From: Dyella sp. M7H15-1
GTDB taxonomy: Bacteria; Pseudomonadota; Gammaproteobacteria; Xanthomonadales; Rhodanobacteraceae
Reading direction: 5' to 3'
NCBI RefSeq assembly: GCF_004114615.1
Contig: NZ_CP035300.1
Location: 2,976,001-3,040,000, forward strand
Length of the DNA: 64,000 bases
Shown here: piece after piece, positions 48,476 through 57,699 of the stretch
Layout: every line of letters starts with the position of its first letter
How positions within the stretch are numbered: position 1 is the first letter of the stretch
Made by a program: the position numbers and the translations under genes
The notes under the pieces: model-generated
Database searches by the model: none
Told to the model about the DNA's origin: nothing
What the model saw: the letters and a program-made list of their open reading frames with translations, nothing else

Positions 48476-51400
48476 GTGAAAGCCGGCAACCTGCTCAATG
48501 CCGGCAACCTCGCCGCCGGCGGCAACCTGAGTGTGCAAACCGCGCAAGATCTGCTCAACGTCGGCACGATCCAGGGTGGCAACGTGCAACTGGTCGCCGG
48601 CAACCACCTCACCAGCAGCACCAACCTCGGCGATATCGGCAGCGGCCTGCACCTCGGCGCCATCGCCGCCCCGACGCTGAACCTGCCCACCGGCGGACAG
48701 ATCGCCGCGATCGGCGACCTCACCGCGCAAGCGGGCCACGACCTCACGCTCAACAACGTCAACGTCAGCGCGGGCCACAACCTGGGCCTTGCGGCCGGTC
48801 ACGATCTGACCGCCACCGCCAGCGCGATCAACGCCGGCAACAACATGCAAGGGATCGCCGGCAACAACCTCAACCTCAACGCCGCCACGCACACCGCGCG
48901 CAGCGGCACGCAAATGAACGGCCAAGCCAGCGCCACCCACACCGTCACCGCCGTCACAGCAGGCGGCAGTGTCGTGCTGGCAGCAGGCAATGATCTCAGC
49001 AGCCAAGGCACGCAAATCAAAGCGGGCGATCAACTCGCTGTCAGCGCCGGCCATGACATCGTGCTCAACGCTGTGACCGACAGCACCTCCACCACGACAC
49101 AAGGCGTCCAGGGCAAGACCATCGTCAGCACCGCTCACGACGACGAAACCCTGCGCGGCACCAGCCTGGATGCGACCAACGGCGTCGCGATCAGCGCCGG
49201 CCACGACCTCACCACCGTCGCCGCCAACGTCACCAGCACCCATGGCGGCATCACTCTGGCTGCCGGCAACGACATCCATCTGAACTCGGCCCAAGAAAAC
49301 CACAGCACCGTCCAGAACACCAAAACCCACAGCGGCGGACTCTTCAGCAGCACCACGACCACCACGCACGACGCCGTACAAGACAGCTACGCCATCGGCA
49401 GCCTGCTCAGCGGCAACACCGTCACCGTCGCCGCCGGTCATGACCTTACGGCCACCGCCGCACACGTGGTGGCCGACCAGGACCTCATCATGGCCGCCGG
49501 CAACAACCTCACACTCAACACGGCTACCAACACACACACGGAAGAACACAGCGTCAGTAAAAGCAAGTCAGGTGTGATGGGAGCGGGTTTCGGTGTGATG
49601 GTGGGGCAAACCAAACAGAGCCATGACACCACGCTCACTCAGACCACGCCCGACGGCACCCTTATGGGTAGCCTGGGCGGTAACATCAGCGTGACGGCGG
49701 GGGATACCGTCCACCTCCAAAGTGCCACCGTCGCGGCGTTGCAGGGTGATATCGCCGTGATCGGCCGCTCCGTGAACATCGAAGAAGCCTACGCCACCAC
49801 GACCTATCATGACGTCACCAAGACCCAACAAAGCGGCCTGACCCTCAGCTTCTCTGCGCCGGTGGCCAATGCTGCCGCCGCCACCTTTCATGCGGTCCAA
49901 AACACGGGGCGCAGCAATGATGCGCGGATCAACGCCATGGTCGCTGCCAGTACCGCCTACGATGCTTACCAAACGGTAGGCGCAGCGGCGGCTGCGATGA
50001 GCGGCCAGGGTGCTGCCGGTATTTCTCTCACGGTGGGTTCGCAGCAGTCCAAGAGTGAAACGACGATACAGCGCAATGAAGCAGTCGGGAGCTCGATCAA
50101 AGCCAACGGTCGCATAGATATCGTGGCTACCGGCGGCGGGCAAGATTCCAACATCCGCATCTCTGGCTCCGATGTCTATGGCGGGACGGGCACGGGCCTG
50201 TATGCGGATAACGCCATCGATATCTTTGCCGCCCAAAGCACATCCACGCAGCACAGTAACAACAGTTCCAGTGGCTGGAACGCTGGCCTGGTGGCAAGTG
50301 TGGGTTCCCATGGCTGGGCCGCCGGCATCACCGCCGGCGTCAATGCAGGCAAGGGGCATAGCGACGGTCAGACCATAACCCAAGTCAACGCGCACGTCGG
50401 GAGTGGTGGCACGACCACGCTAAGCAGTGGTGGTACCACTACGATTCGAGGGGGCCAGGTCAGCGGCGATCGCATCGAACTGGATGCCGCCGACCTGGTC
50501 ATCCAAAGCCTGCAAGACACCAGCCGTTACACTAGCGGGCAAAAGAATGGCAACGTGCAGGTCACAGTGGGTTACGGCGCCTCGGCCAGCGGCAGTTATG
50601 GCCAGTCCGGCGTCAACAACGACTACGCCAGCGTCAACGAACAAAGCGGCATCCTGGCGGGTGATGGCGGCTATGTCATCAACGTCAAAGGCAACACCGA
50701 CCTCATTGGCGGCATCGTCACCAGTACCGCAACCGCCGAAGCAGCCAGCAACAACCGTTTCAGCACCGGCACGTTGACTACTGCCGATATCGAAAACCAC
50801 GCTGACTATAGTGGCTCCGCATGGGCGGCAAGCGGTGGCGTAGGCGTCAATAGCAAAGGTCCGCAAGGCAACCACGAGCTGGCCATGGGCTCACAGGATG
50901 GTACGCCGGGTGGCATGGGGGTTAATAAGTCGGTCGGCTTCGGTCATGACGGTGACCACCAAAACAGTGTGACCCACGCTGGCATCAACACCCGCAACCT
51001 CACGATCCATGATGTGGCGGGACAGGCCGCGACCGGCAACTCCGTGGAAGCCATCAAGGCGAAAATGGCCACCGCAACGACCACGGATACGCTCGCCTCG
51101 AACAGCGGCGCACTTGCCAACACCTTCGACGCCAAGGCGGTAGAGAACGAGCTGGCGACGCAAGTCCAGGTGACACAAGCCTTCGATCAGAACCGGCAAC
51201 AGGCCAAGGCCGAGTTGTATGCCCACGTGCAGGAAAAGCGTCATCTGGCACACGAGGTGCGCATGGCAAACGGCGGCTACGACAATGACGAATCGCGGCG
51301 TTTGGACGCCGAGGCGGTATCCCTGGCCAAAACCGCCAAGTGGCTGGATGTAGCCGCGATGGGTCTTTACACCGGCACCGACTTGACAGGTGTTGCGCTA

Positions 51401-52222
51401 GGTCAGACCGCCATCAAGATGGATCAGGTGCGCCGTGTCGCCAGCGCCCCCAACACGATCATGCTGCAAACCTGCGATGCAGGCGGACAGAAGTGCAGCC
51501 ATCGCGAAGTAAGGCTGGAAGACGTGCAGGCCAGTGACGACGGCCGCATTCACCTCTTCAACAACGGCATCTTCAATAACACGGAAGGGGCCCTTCACGC
51601 CGGCGCCCTGCAAAACACTAACGAGGCGAATGCGCAAGGGGTGTACTACATCCTCAATCCCTATACGGACAGTTGGTTTGCGGAGGGGTTGTATGCGGCT
51701 TACGACAAGCTCAATGACAAGTTGGGTGGGTGGTTGCCGTTGACGAGTGCGGAGAGGATGAATCAGGACTTCATTGACGCGGCCAAACAACAAGACGCAT
51801 CGATCGATAGCGTTAACCATAGCCGCGGCAGCATGACCTGGACGGTGGCGTTGGAGGATTCGCAGCGGCAAGGTAAGGCAAATTTGCCAATTGGCACCGT
51901 GGTCTATAACGGTGCGGCAGCTAATGCTTTAAATGCGGCCAAGCTGGTTCAGAGCCTAGGCGATGGATATGGCAAGGTTTATCAAGCCACCCATCCCACC
52001 GATATCGTCGGCAGTTGGTGCATCATCCTTGGTTGCAATCCTGCTACGAGTGACAAGAACAATGGTGGCTTCCCAAGCTCGCATGGCTCCTATACCGGCT
52101 ACCTACCCTTACCAGGCACACCATTGCGGGAGATGACGGACAAAACATGGGGCGAAGGGAGCTACAGCATTCCGGAGTTAGTGGTTCCTTCAAAAGATAA
52201 AAGGGGGAGTGCGAACAATTGA
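48476..52222 (+). CDS. Displaced TpsA/CdiA cassette with NHSRG serine-hydrolase-like tip
   Basis: An open frame of 1248 residues continuing the piece above. Haemagglutinin repeats reach to about 49550, then a region that has diverged from the main gene. From about 51000 there is a helical linker, and from about 51500 a tip with H-L-F-N-N-G-I-F-N-N, V-Y-Y-I-L-N-P, V-N-H-S-R-G-S-M-T (51815-51835), Y-N-G-A-A-A-N-A, T-D-I-V-G and S-S-H-G-S-Y. The motif order equals that of the main-gene tip, with N in place of the first G of G-x-S-x-G. A lipoprotein gene follows. No signal peptide is present, so it is probably a store of tip sequence and not itself secreted. Confidence 0.75.
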   Translation: MKAGNLLNAGNLAAGGNLSVQTAQDLLNVGTIQGGNVQLVAGNHLTSSTNLGDIGSGLHLGAIAAPTLNLPTGGQIAAIGDLTAQAGHDLTLNNVNVSAGHNLGLAAGHDLTATASAINAGNNMQGIAGNNLNLNAATHTARSGTQMNGQASATHTVTAVTAGGSVVLAAGNDLSSQGTQIKAGDQLAVSAGHDIVLNAVTDSTSTTTQGVQGKTIVSTAHDDETLRGTSLDATNGVAISAGHDLTTVAANVTSTHGGITLAAGNDIHLNSAQENHSTVQNTKTHSGGLFSSTTTTTHDAVQDSYAIGSLLSGNTVTVAAGHDLTATAAHVVADQDLIMAAGNNLTLNTATNTHTEEHSVSKSKSGVMGAGFGVMVGQTKQSHDTTLTQTTPDGTLMGSLGGNISVTAGDTVHLQSATVAALQGDIAVIGRSVNIEEAYATTTYHDVTKTQQSGLTLSFSAPVANAAAATFHAVQNTGRSNDARINAMVAASTAYDAYQTVGAAAAAMSGQGAAGISLTVGSQQSKSETTIQRNEAVGSSIKANGRIDIVATGGGQDSNIRISGSDVYGGTGTGLYADNAIDIFAAQSTSTQHSNNSSSGWNAGLVASVGSHGWAAGITAGVNAGKGHSDGQTITQVNAHVGSGGTTTLSSGGTTTIRGGQVSGDRIELDAADLVIQSLQDTSRYTSGQKNGNVQVTVGYGASASGSYGQSGVNNDYASVNEQSGILAGDGGYVINVKGNTDLIGGIVTSTATAEAASNNRFSTGTLTTADIENHADYSGSAWAASGGVGVNSKGPQGNHELAMGSQDGTPGGMGVNKSVGFGHDGDHQNSVTHAGINTRNLTIHDVAGQAATGNSVEAIKAKMATATTTDTLASNSGALANTFDAKAVENELATQVQVTQAFDQNRQQAKAELYAHVQEKRHLAHEVRMANGGYDNDESRRLDAEAVSLAKTAKWLDVAAMGLYTGTDLTGVALGQTAIKMDQVRRVASAPNTIMLQTCDAGGQKCSHREVRLEDVQASDDGRIHLFNNGIFNNTEGALHAGALQNTNEANAQGVYYILNPYTDSWFAEGLYAAYDKLNDKLGGWLPLTSAERMNQDFIDAAKQQDASIDSVNHSRGSMTWTVALEDSQRQGKANLPIGTVVYNGAAANALNAAKLVQSLGDGYGKVYQATHPTDIVGSWCIILGCNPATSDKNNGGFPSSHGSYTGYLPLPGTPLREMTDKTWGEGSYSIPELVVPSKDKRGSANN

Positions 52223-52254
52223 TGGATCATATATTTCGATCGAAGGAGAAGTTT

Positions 52255-52635
52255 ATGGGTAAAAAAAGTAAAGTTGATTTTTTTCCCCCTATTATTTTGA
52301 TGGTGGCGGCGTTGATCTTGACGGCCTGTGCTCGGCCTCCGGAATATACCCGAGATAGTCATCGAGTACTGGTAGTGCCTAATGAGGGTTGGCAAAAGCC
52401 TGATGTAGATCATAAGTATGCTCAACTTGCAAGAGATCAATGTTCCAATCAGATGGAACAGGATCCCGAGTATGTACGGATCATGCGTGATTTTAAGAAT
52501 ATTCGAATAGTTGATCGGCGCTATAGGTCCAGTGTAGATCAGGAAATAATTGATGCTCCAAGTATTTATGCAGGTAAATTCATCGCTCTATGCATGAAGC
52601 GACAGGGTTTTTTCTACGGAAAATACAAGGACTAG
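52255..52635 (+). CDS. Small lipoprotein, candidate immunity protein of the third tip
   Basis: A 126-residue AT-rich gene. ATG 52255 has AAGGAGA at 52243-52249; an earlier ATG at 52222 touches the toxin stop but lacks such a site. The signal M-G-K-K-S-K, followed by a hydrophobic stretch and L-T-A-C, is a lipobox. The mature part includes D-Q-C-S-N-Q and A-L-C-M-K-R-Q-G-F-F-Y-G-K-Y. The C-M-x-x-x-G-[F/Y] motif is shared with the other two lipoproteins of the array, although the rest is dissimilar. It is the likely protective partner of the upstream hydrolase-like tip. Confidence 0.65.
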   Translation: MGKKSKVDFFPPIILMVAALILTACARPPEYTRDSHRVLVVPNEGWQKPDVDHKYAQLARDQCSNQMEQDPEYVRIMRDFKNIRIVDRRYRSSVDQEIIDAPSIYAGKFIALCMKRQGFFYGKYKD

Positions 52636-52659
52636 AAGTTGTTTGCTTACCAGTTGTGC

Positions 52660-52716
52660 TGGTTCATCCACCACCCAAGCTGCGCAAATCGTCGCCACCG
52701 ACGACATCGTGATGGC
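52660..52716 (+). pseudogene. Short exoprotein fragment left of the IS200-like element
   Basis: About 55 bases encode T-Q-A-A-Q-I-V-A-T-D-D-I-V-M-A-A, identical in sense to main-exoprotein residues encoded near 41530-41577. The match stops where the IS200-like element begins. This is the 5' edge of the fourth cassette. Confidence 0.65.
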
Positions 52717-52740
52717 CGCACGTAATAACTCAGAATGAGG

Positions 52741-53352
52741 TAAGCCCCCGGCTTTGCCGGGGGACTCACCAAGGTTTGACCTATACGGCGGTCGTAGTGA
52801 ACCTGAAATCTCGACCAAGAGACGAGGTTCACGATGAAAGAGTATCAAAGCTTGAGTCATGCCCGTTGGGACTGTAAGTACCACGTGGTGTTCATTCCCA
52901 AGCGGAGAAAGAAGCAGGTGTTTGGAGAGTTACGCAAGCACTTGGGCGAGGTCTTCCACGAGTTGGCTTCGCACAAGGAATCGCAGATTGTGGAAGGCCA
53001 CCTGATGAGCGACCACATTCACATGTGCATCAGCATTCCGCCGAAGTATGCAGTGTCGAACGTGGTGGGTTACCTCAAGGGTAAGAGTGCCATCACCATT
53101 GCGCGCAAGTTCGGAGGACGGAATCGAAACTTCACTGGGGAGTCGTTTTGGGCACGAGGCTATTTCGTCTCGACGGTGGGCTTGGACGAAGCGATGGTGA
53201 GGGCATACATCCGAAACCAAGAGCAAGAGGATGAACGTTACGACGAGATGAAGCTGGGCGTGTAGCCCGCCGCCTTCAGGCGGCTCACGCTGTTATCGCC
53301 CCTTTGAGGGGCTCACCCAATAAAGCCCCCGGCTTTGCAGGGGGATACTTAC
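52741..53352 (+). mobile_element. IS200/IS605-family insertion sequence
   Basis: The left end carries a perfect hairpin CCCCCGGC-TTT-GCCGGGGG (52745-52763). The right end has hairpins around GCCGCC-TTCA-GGCGGC, just after the transposase stop, and GCCCC-GGGGC, then AGCCCCCGGCTTTGC followed by AGGGGG near 53334-53348, echoing the left end. One TnpA gene lies inside and no TnpB. Exact cleavage sites cannot be fixed by eye. Exoprotein sequence continues about 10 bases after the right end, so it was inserted within the cassette. Confidence 0.75.
52834..53265 (+). CDS. tnpA: IS200/IS605-type transposase TnpA
   Basis: A 143-residue Y1 HUH transposase acting on single-stranded DNA. It has the H61-I-H63 metal-binding pair and the catalytic Y125 in V-R-A-Y-I-R-N-Q. 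The opening Y-H-V-V-F-I-P-K-R-R and the segment F-W-A-R-G-Y-F-V-S are typical of the IS200 group. Length and motifs are complete, so it should be active. Flanked by hairpin-bearing ends. Confidence 0.92.
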   Translation: MKEYQSLSHARWDCKYHVVFIPKRRKKQVFGELRKHLGEVFHELASHKESQIVEGHLMSDHIHMCISIPPKYAVSNVVGYLKGKSAITIARKFGGRNRNFTGESFWARGYFVSTVGLDEAMVRAYIRNQEQEDERYDEMKLGV

Positions 53353-55806
53353 TTAGAACTAGGCGTCGCCACCGATACCCATAGCGAACAACACGATCGC
53401 ACCACCCAGACCAGCGGTGTGTTCACCAGCGGCCTGAACCTGATGATCGGCAGCAACAAGAAAAGCCAAACCTACACCGAAACCGACACCACCCCGCAAG
53501 GCAGCGTCATCGGTAGCTTGAACGGTGGCGTCACACTCACCGCCGGCAATCTCGTGCACATCACCGGCAGCGATGTGATCAGCAACACCAGCACCGCCAT
53601 CGTCGGCAACGACGTCATCATCGACGCGGCGTTGGGCACGCAAGACACCACGCAGAGCTACAAACAACAGCAAGCGGGAATCACGCTGGGCTTGGGTGGG
53701 GGCTTGGATAGCGCTGCGCAGAGTGTCTACGGCCGCTCTCAAGCCGCCAACCATGCCGAAGACGACCGCCTCAAAGCGCTGTATGCGAGCCAAGCTGCCT
53801 ATACCGCTTACGAGGCGTATAACGCCTACCAAGACGCAGCCGGCGCGGCAGCATCGGCAGATACGAATGTCAGTCAAGGCATCAGCTTACGTATTGGCCT
53901 TGGCGCCAGCAGCGCCAGCAGTAGCACCACCACCCACGATGAAACCGCCTACGGCAGCCGCATCCAGAGCAATGGCGACGTGATCATGGCGGCCACCGGT
54001 GGTGATCTGACGATCATCGGCAGCCAAGTCAATGGCCAGAACGTGGCGCTGGCCGCTGCCAACCACCTCAACCTCCTAAGCCAGGCCGAGAACCACAGCC
54101 TGGAGAGCAGCAACAAAAACGCGAGTGGTGGCATCGGCCTGCAAATCGGCAGCAACGGCTTCGGCGTCTACGCTGAAGGCTCGGTAGGCCAGGGCAGTGC
54201 GCATGGCAACGGCACCTCGCACGCCATCAGCAGCATCAACGCCAACGACACCTTGACGTTGATCAGCGGCAACGACACCACCATCCAGGGCGCCCAACTC
54301 ACCGGCAACAGCGTGCTCGGCGCCATCGGCGGCAACCTGTTGATCCAAAGCGAACAAGACACCGACGACTTTGCCAGCAAACAACAGCAAATCGGTGGCG
54401 CCATGGTCATCGGCGCCGGCGGTGGTGGCAGCTTTAGCTACAGTCAGAACAAATCCAGCAGCCACTATGCCGGCGTGACCGATGTGAGCGGTATCGGCGC
54501 GGGCAGTGGCGGCTTCGACATCACCGTAGGTGGCAACACGCACCTGGTCGGAGGGGTGATCGCCAGCCGCGCCGATCCCAGCAAGAACAGCTTGACCACT
54601 GGCACGCTCCTCTATGAAGACATCCAGAACCAAAGCAGTGGCAAAGTCTCAAGCAGCAGCTTGGGTAGCGACAACAGCGTACTCAGCGGAAGCAAATATG
54701 CGATCGGCAAGACCGTCGTGGGCAACCTGATGGGTGGTGGCAGTGATGACGAAGCGCACAGCAGCACCACGCATAGCGCCATCGCCAACGGTACGATCGC
54801 CATCGCGGACGGGCAGGCGCAACAAGCATTGACGGGCAAGAGCGCTGAGCAAGCCATGGCGGGCCTGAGTCGAGATGCCAGCCTTGACAATCAAGCATTG
54901 GCGCGCCCAGACCTTGGCAAGCTGCAAGCCAACGCCGAGTTGGAGCAGGTGGCGAACAGCCTGGGCTATCAGATGGGTACGCACTTCACCGATGAGACGT
55001 ATCGCACGATGTTCGTCAAGGCGGCGGATGTGTATGAGGTCATAAAGGATGATGAAGGCAAGTTGGTTCCTGGGCGTAAGTTGACTGATGAGGAGAAGAG
55101 GCATCTTCAGTCAGGAAGTGACGGAAAAATCCATATTGCTAATAATGGCATCTTCAATGACCAAGCCGCCGCAGAAAAGTACGCGAACCAACACAGTACC
55201 TCGGATGGGCCTCAGTACTACATTGCGTTTCCCAAGGCCGGAAATGGTCTGTCTGAATTGTTAGTTGCTGGATACCAGAAGAATCTTGAGGGCGACTTCT
55301 GGGGGCTGACTAACGCTGGCGAAGAAAACAAATGGATGATGCTGTACTACGGCCAGGAAGGTTTACATCTTGATGGTCACAGCCGAGACGCCATGACCAT
55401 TGGTAATGCATTGGAATCGATTTCCAAGATGCCAGGTGCAGAAGGCGTTCTTTCCAATGCAACGGTGACTTTCTTTGGGCCTGCATACAACGCAGCTTCT
55501 GCGGACAAGCTGCTGAGTGTCCTGCAAGGCTACGGCGGGATATCTAATCCTTTACGGCCTTATGACATGATTCTGATGTTGCAGAACCACATAGCTGACC
55601 CAGTCGGTGGTTTTATTGGCTGGAACCCTTCTACGGGAGGAAGCATTCCTCAGGGAACAACAATGCTTGAGCAAATTATCAGAGCCGCAACAGGTCAGCC
55701 TGGCACCTCCCATAATTGTTATGGAAATTCCACGTCGCCAGCTTGCGGAAATTTCTGGCTAGAATATCCCGACAAAAAGCCAATCTCTTTGCCCGTTAAG
55801 GAATGA
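53335..55806 (+). CDS. Displaced TpsA/CdiA cassette with HSRD serine-hydrolase-like tip
   Basis: The open frame starts inside the insertion sequence; exoprotein homology begins at about 53361 (V-A-T-D-T-H-S-E-Q-H) and matches the main gene from about 41600. It runs through the S-E-Q-D-T-D-D block, then a tip close to that of the main gene: N-N-G-I-F-N, L-D-G-H-S-R-D-A-M-T (55375-55398), F-F-G-P-A-Y-N, H-I-A-D-P-V-G and S-H-N-C-Y-G. The second G of G-x-S-x-G is D here, which may weaken the elbow. Ser, Asp and His remain. A lipoprotein gene follows after 4 bases. Without a secretion signal it is probably a silent donor of tip sequence. Confidence 0.75.
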   Translation: MQGDTYLELGVATDTHSEQHDRTTQTSGVFTSGLNLMIGSNKKSQTYTETDTTPQGSVIGSLNGGVTLTAGNLVHITGSDVISNTSTAIVGNDVIIDAALGTQDTTQSYKQQQAGITLGLGGGLDSAAQSVYGRSQAANHAEDDRLKALYASQAAYTAYEAYNAYQDAAGAAASADTNVSQGISLRIGLGASSASSSTTTHDETAYGSRIQSNGDVIMAATGGDLTIIGSQVNGQNVALAAANHLNLLSQAENHSLESSNKNASGGIGLQIGSNGFGVYAEGSVGQGSAHGNGTSHAISSINANDTLTLISGNDTTIQGAQLTGNSVLGAIGGNLLIQSEQDTDDFASKQQQIGGAMVIGAGGGGSFSYSQNKSSSHYAGVTDVSGIGAGSGGFDITVGGNTHLVGGVIASRADPSKNSLTTGTLLYEDIQNQSSGKVSSSSLGSDNSVLSGSKYAIGKTVVGNLMGGGSDDEAHSSTTHSAIANGTIAIADGQAQQALTGKSAEQAMAGLSRDASLDNQALARPDLGKLQANAELEQVANSLGYQMGTHFTDETYRTMFVKAADVYEVIKDDEGKLVPGRKLTDEEKRHLQSGSDGKIHIANNGIFNDQAAAEKYANQHSTSDGPQYYIAFPKAGNGLSELLVAGYQKNLEGDFWGLTNAGEENKWMMLYYGQEGLHLDGHSRDAMTIGNALESISKMPGAEGVLSNATVTFFGPAYNAASADKLLSVLQGYGGISNPLRPYDMILMLQNHIADPVGGFIGWNPSTGGSIPQGTTMLEQIIRAATGQPGTSHNCYGNSTSPACGNFWLEYPDKKPISLPVKE

Positions 55807-55810
55807 CGGT

Positions 55811-56191
55811 ATGAGAGCTATCATTGTGCTTTTCATTGTCCTTGTGATTTCTGGTTGCGTTTGGAATGTTGACAGGCCAAATCCCTTTGAATATGAGCAA
55901 TGGTCTTCACCCGCCGATGGTGATCCTGTAGAAATCGCGCTGCTGGAATGTGGCTATCCAGACATCTTCGGAGGAGCTGGACAACGCTTCTCAGATAGTG
56001 ATGTCATTCACGCAGAAAGGTGTATGCGAAGCTATGGCTACCAACAGGTGAGCACTTACGGAGATTCAATTTGTAGGCATCAGCCAAGTACTCAAGCATG
56101 TCATGATGGGTATACTCCGCGTAGAAACCCCGCAAAGCGATTGCATTCGCCATACTGCGAAAAATATCTTAAATCGAAATACTGCAAATAG
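55811..56191 (+). CDS. Small lipoprotein, candidate immunity protein of the fourth tip
   Basis: A 126-residue protein. ATG 55811 has AAGGA at 55798-55802. The signal ends in V-I-S-G-C (lipobox). The mature part keeps the cysteine order of the lipoprotein at 44042: L-E-C-G-Y, R-C-M-R-S-Y-G-Y, I-C-R, A-C-H, Y-C-E and Y-C-K. As the two tips are also close relatives, this is a paralogous toxin-lipoprotein pair. Surface or periplasmic protection is inferred. Confidence 0.7.
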   Translation: MRAIIVLFIVLVISGCVWNVDRPNPFEYEQWSSPADGDPVEIALLECGYPDIFGGAGQRFSDSDVIHAERCMRSYGYQQVSTYGDSICRHQPSTQACHDGYTPRRNPAKRLHSPYCEKYLKSKYCK

Positions 56192-57157
56192 GTCTTCACC
56201 AGCGGCCTGAACCTGATGATCGGCAGCAGCAAAGAGAGCCAAACCACCAGCGAAACCGACACCACCCCACAAGGCAGCCTGATCGGCAGCTTGAACGGAG
56301 CTGTCACGCTCACGGCCGGTAACCTCGTGCACATCACCGGCAGCGATGTGATCAGCAACACCGGCAACACCTGCTCGGCGCCATCGGCGGCAACCTCTTG
56401 ATCCAAAGCGAACAAGACACCGACGACTACGCTAGCAAGCAACAGCAGCTCAGCGGCAAGATGGTGATCGGCTACGGCTCGGGCGGCAGCGTCAGCTACC
56501 ACCAGAGCAAGGTGAATAGTCACTACCAGAGCGTGAATGAAGTCAGCGGCATTCAAGCAGGCAGCGGCGGCTTCGATATCACGGTGGGCGGCAACACGCA
56601 CCTCATTGGCGGCGTGATCGCCAGCAGTGCCGACCCGAGCAAGAACCTGCTCGACACCGGCAGTCTTACCTACGAGAGCCTTCACAACGAAGCGAACTAC
56701 AGTGCCAGCAGCATCGGCGTGAGTGCGGGCTACAGTGCCGGTGGTGGCTTCAGCGGCTGGCCCATGCTTGGCGTACCGCAAAGCGGCCACAGCAGCAGCG
56801 ATACGAACAGCGGCATTGCGCAAGGCACGATCATCCAACGAGACGGCAACACCGATCTCAGTGGCCTTGATAGAAATACCACCCTCGATAACCAGGCGCT
56901 CGCGCCGATCTTCGATGCACAGAAAGTGCAGGAGAACATGGAAATGGGGCAAGTCGTAGGCCAGGTGGGCATGCGAGCAGCCGGCGATTTGGCTGGACAG
57001 ATGGGCTGGGCCGAAGGCAGTCCGGAGCGCACGATTCTGCATGGGGTCGTCGGCGCGGGCATCGCGGCCTTGGGTGGCGGCAATGTGGCGCAAGGTGCGT
57101 TAGGTGCTGCGGCTAACCAGCTCGTGGTCCAGAAAATGGCCGACTATTTGGTGAGTC
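56192..57157 (+). pseudogene. Fifth exoprotein cassette, internally deleted and truncated by IS66
   Basis: Exoprotein homology starts at about 56192 (F-T-S-G-L-N-L-M-I-G-S-S-K-E-S), directly at the end of the lipoprotein gene. After S-N-T-G-N (about 56366) it jumps to G-A-I-G-G-N-L-L-I-Q-S-E-Q-D in another frame. About 710 bases present in the second cassette are missing, with CACCGGCA at both edges in that copy. It then follows the second cassette closely (L-D-N-Q-A-L-A-P-I-F-D-A-Q-K-V-Q-E-N) until the IS66 remnant cuts it at 57157, so the toxin tip is lost. No immunity gene follows. Confidence 0.75.
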
Positions 57158-57254
57158 GTAAGCGTCCAGCAAATCCACCTTGCAAAGCACACGGGTTTAG
57201 TCCGCTCCTTCGCCCAGCCTTTGGTCCATGCGTGGAGCAGCGCGGTGACCGCCG

Positions 57255-57510
57255 TCAGGGATAATCCAACGTGCGCAATGGCAGCAGTTCGTCAATGCGT
57301 CGGTTGGGCCAGGTGGGAAGTTTTTCCAGTGTGTCTTTCAACCAAGCAAAAGGTTCCAGGCCATTGAGCTTGGCAGTGGCGAGTAGATTCTGAATCGCAG
57401 CGGCACGTTGGCCGGCGCGTTCCGATCCGGTGAATAACCAGTTCTTTTTTCCCAAACAGATCGGCCGGACAGCGTTTTCCGCCGCATGGTTGTCGCCGAG
57501 CCGGCACCCA
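57255..57510 (-). pseudogene. IS66 transposase TnpC, C-terminal remnant
   Basis: The minus-strand frame reads G-D-N-H-A-A-E-N-A-V-R-P-I, then G-K-K-N-W-L-F-T-G-S-E-R-A-G, then L-P-T-W-P-N-R-R-I-D-E-L-L-P. This is the end of the IS66 DDE transposase including the final catalytic E region (A-E-N). The first 400 or so residues are deleted. Confidence 0.8.
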
Positions 57511-57699
57511 CGTCAACGGCGAAGAATCCGGTGCGGTCCAAGCATCGGAAACGCTCGTTGCAATACGCCGTCGCCAATACTCAAACGTGGCATACGCCAG
57601 GTTCTCTTGGCGGCAGTAAGCAAACCGATTCAGTCCACTGCCTTCCCAGCGGCGGCAGTGTTCACCCCAGTACGCGAACTTATTTGGATCCGATGCCAT
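57510..57699 (-). pseudogene. IS66 accessory protein TnpA, N-terminal remnant
   Basis: Starts M-A-S-D-P-N-K-F-A-Y-W and continues W-E-G-S-G-L-N-R-F-A-Y-C-R-Q and F-E-Y-W-R-R-R, matching the small IS66 accessory protein that precedes TnpB. The match is lost near 57510, where the transposase end joins. Confidence 0.7.
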
